Shown in pieces: positions 21,079 through 21,564 of a stretch of 21,564 nt of DNA. A program made the position numbers and the translations under genes. The notes below the pieces were generated by a model. It did no database searches. It was not told where the DNA came from and saw only the letters and a program-made list of their open reading frames with translations. Positions within the stretch are counted from its first letter, which is position 1. Every line of letters starts with the position of its first letter. This DNA is from a virus. The stretch is from the IMG/VR virus record IMGVR_UViG_3300046355_000087, positions 1-21,564 of that record; one strand, 5' to 3'.

Positions 21079-21357
21079 ATGTCAATATCCACAGTCTTCG
21101 CCGCTCTCATTGCACAGAGCAACGGCAAATTTGTAACCGTCACCTTTCATAAAAAGGATGGTGAGCTTCGTAAAATGAATTGCCGCTTAGGTGTTACCAA
21201 ACACCTTAAGGGTGGCAAATCCACCGTAGACCGTGACAAATACTTGGTTGTCTACGATGTGCAAAGCAAAGGGTATCGATGCATCAACAAAGACGCCATT
21301 GTGTCTGTGGCACTCGGTGGTGAATCTGCCACCATCCAACAAGTAGCAACAGCATGA
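21079..21357 (+). CDS. Small beta-barrel-like early protein
   Basis: A 92-residue protein. The segment GKFVTVTFHKKDGELRKMNC followed by RLGVTKHLKGGKS and LVVYDVQSKGYRCINKDAIV matches a family of small phage proteins with an SH3-like beta-barrel pattern: short strands, a conserved RxGVxKxLKGG turn, then YDVQxxGYRxIN. No catalytic residues are apparent, and the basic loop could bind nucleic acid. Function unknown. The TGA stop overlaps the ATG of the following small gene (ATGA), so translation is coupled. Confidence 0.65.
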   Translation: MSISTVFAALIAQSNGKFVTVTFHKKDGELRKMNCRLGVTKHLKGGKSTVDRDKYLVVYDVQSKGYRCINKDAIVSVALGGESATIQQVATA

Positions 21358-21527
21358 CACCAGACGAATTGCAAGACATCGGCATAGATGTTGCACGATA
21401 ATGCACTTGAGATGGCACAGCCATTGTTCAAGCCTTCTTTGCGTCACTGACCGATGCCAACTTTCACACTCTGCGAAGCCGTCTTGAAGACGCTTACAAC
21501 AACTATCTTGAAGAGGCACAGATATGA
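21354..21527 (+). pseudogene. Small early gene disrupted by two compensating indels
   Basis: The ATG at 21354 overlaps the previous stop (ATGA), and the TGA at 21525 overlaps the next ATG, with both ends in the same frame (58 codons). In between, that frame has a TAA at 21399 and a TGA at 21408, giving only 15 residues (MTPDELQDIGIDVAR). From 21397 to 21420 the +1 frame reads DNALEMAQ, and from 21421 the original frame reads AIVQAFFASLTDANFHTLRS and on to LEEAQI. Removing the C at 21396 and adding one base after 21420 would restore a helical 57-residue protein. Either the gene is broken or the assembly has two base errors here. Function unknown. Confidence 0.6.
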
Positions 21528-21564
21528 CACAAAAAACATTCACCGTCATCGTCTATTCAGACCC
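21524..21564 (+). CDS. Start of the next early gene, cut by the window edge
   Basis: Open from the ATG at 21524, which overlaps the preceding stop (ATGA), to the edge: MTQKTFTVIVYSD. AAGAGG lies 10 bases upstream as ribosome binding site. Thirteen residues are too few to name the product; TFTVIVYSD looks like a first beta strand. Confidence 0.5.
   Translation, partial: MTQKTFTVIVYSD

Noticed and set aside
1-21564. Search for tRNA genes, integrase or attachment sites, and insertion sequences
   Set aside because: I saw no cloverleaf-type segments, recombinase motifs, transposase genes or terminal inverted repeats flanked by duplications.

Overview
The window is part of a tailed double-stranded DNA phage genome (Caudoviricetes). 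It carries a complete packaging and capsid module (small and large terminase, portal, scaffold, major capsid protein) followed by short-tail proteins resembling T7 gp11 and gp12, so a podovirus-like particle is the best guess. No integrase, repressor gene, DNA polymerase, lysis gene or tRNA is visible. The host is unknown. Consensus DnaA boxes indicate a bacterial host, and a boxA-like sequence hints only weakly at a proteobacterium.

Layout. Positions 1-17748 form one leftward (minus-strand) late operon, packed head to tail with 1-base TAATG/TGATG junctions or short overlaps. In transcription order it holds small basic proteins of unknown role, two Cys/Zn-type proteins (one an endonuclease VII-like HNH), a beta-rich virion protein, TerS, an unknown protein whose gene overlaps terL by 179 bases, TerL, portal, two small head-region genes, scaffold, a free-standing HNH endonuclease, major capsid protein, a capsid-associated protein, a conserved structural protein, a repeat protein, a fibre-tail adaptor, two tail proteins and a tail fibre cut by the window edge. 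A strong sigma70-like promoter with a 19-bp palindrome over its -10 lies between scaffold and HNH/capsid. Intrinsic terminators follow the capsid gene and the gene after it, so capsid dosage is probably set separately from the rest of the operon.

Positions 17749-18992 contain no convincing gene and are the control hub. The part near the late operon has a likely leftward promoter surrounded by repeated CTATGAAG/CTTCATAG half-sites. Further right are four perfect DnaA boxes at exactly 21-bp spacing, a fifth near-match, a 17-bp palindrome and two long hairpins, the second ending just before the ribosome binding site of the first rightward gene. This looks like a replication origin combined with the early/late switch.

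Positions 18993-21564 form a rightward, probably early, operon of small phage proteins. Almost every gene is preceded by the same self-complementary Shine-Dalgarno cassette (TTCCTGAAAGGAAAC-type). The largest product (239 aa) has a three-Cys motif. A 344-base structured non-coding stretch with several hairpins separates it from the next gene. Near the right edge a small gene carries two compensating indels.

The most promising unexplained material is the hub (phased DnaA boxes, paired operators and two long hairpins), the Shine-Dalgarno hairpin cassette, and the AKGG motif shared by several structural-region proteins.
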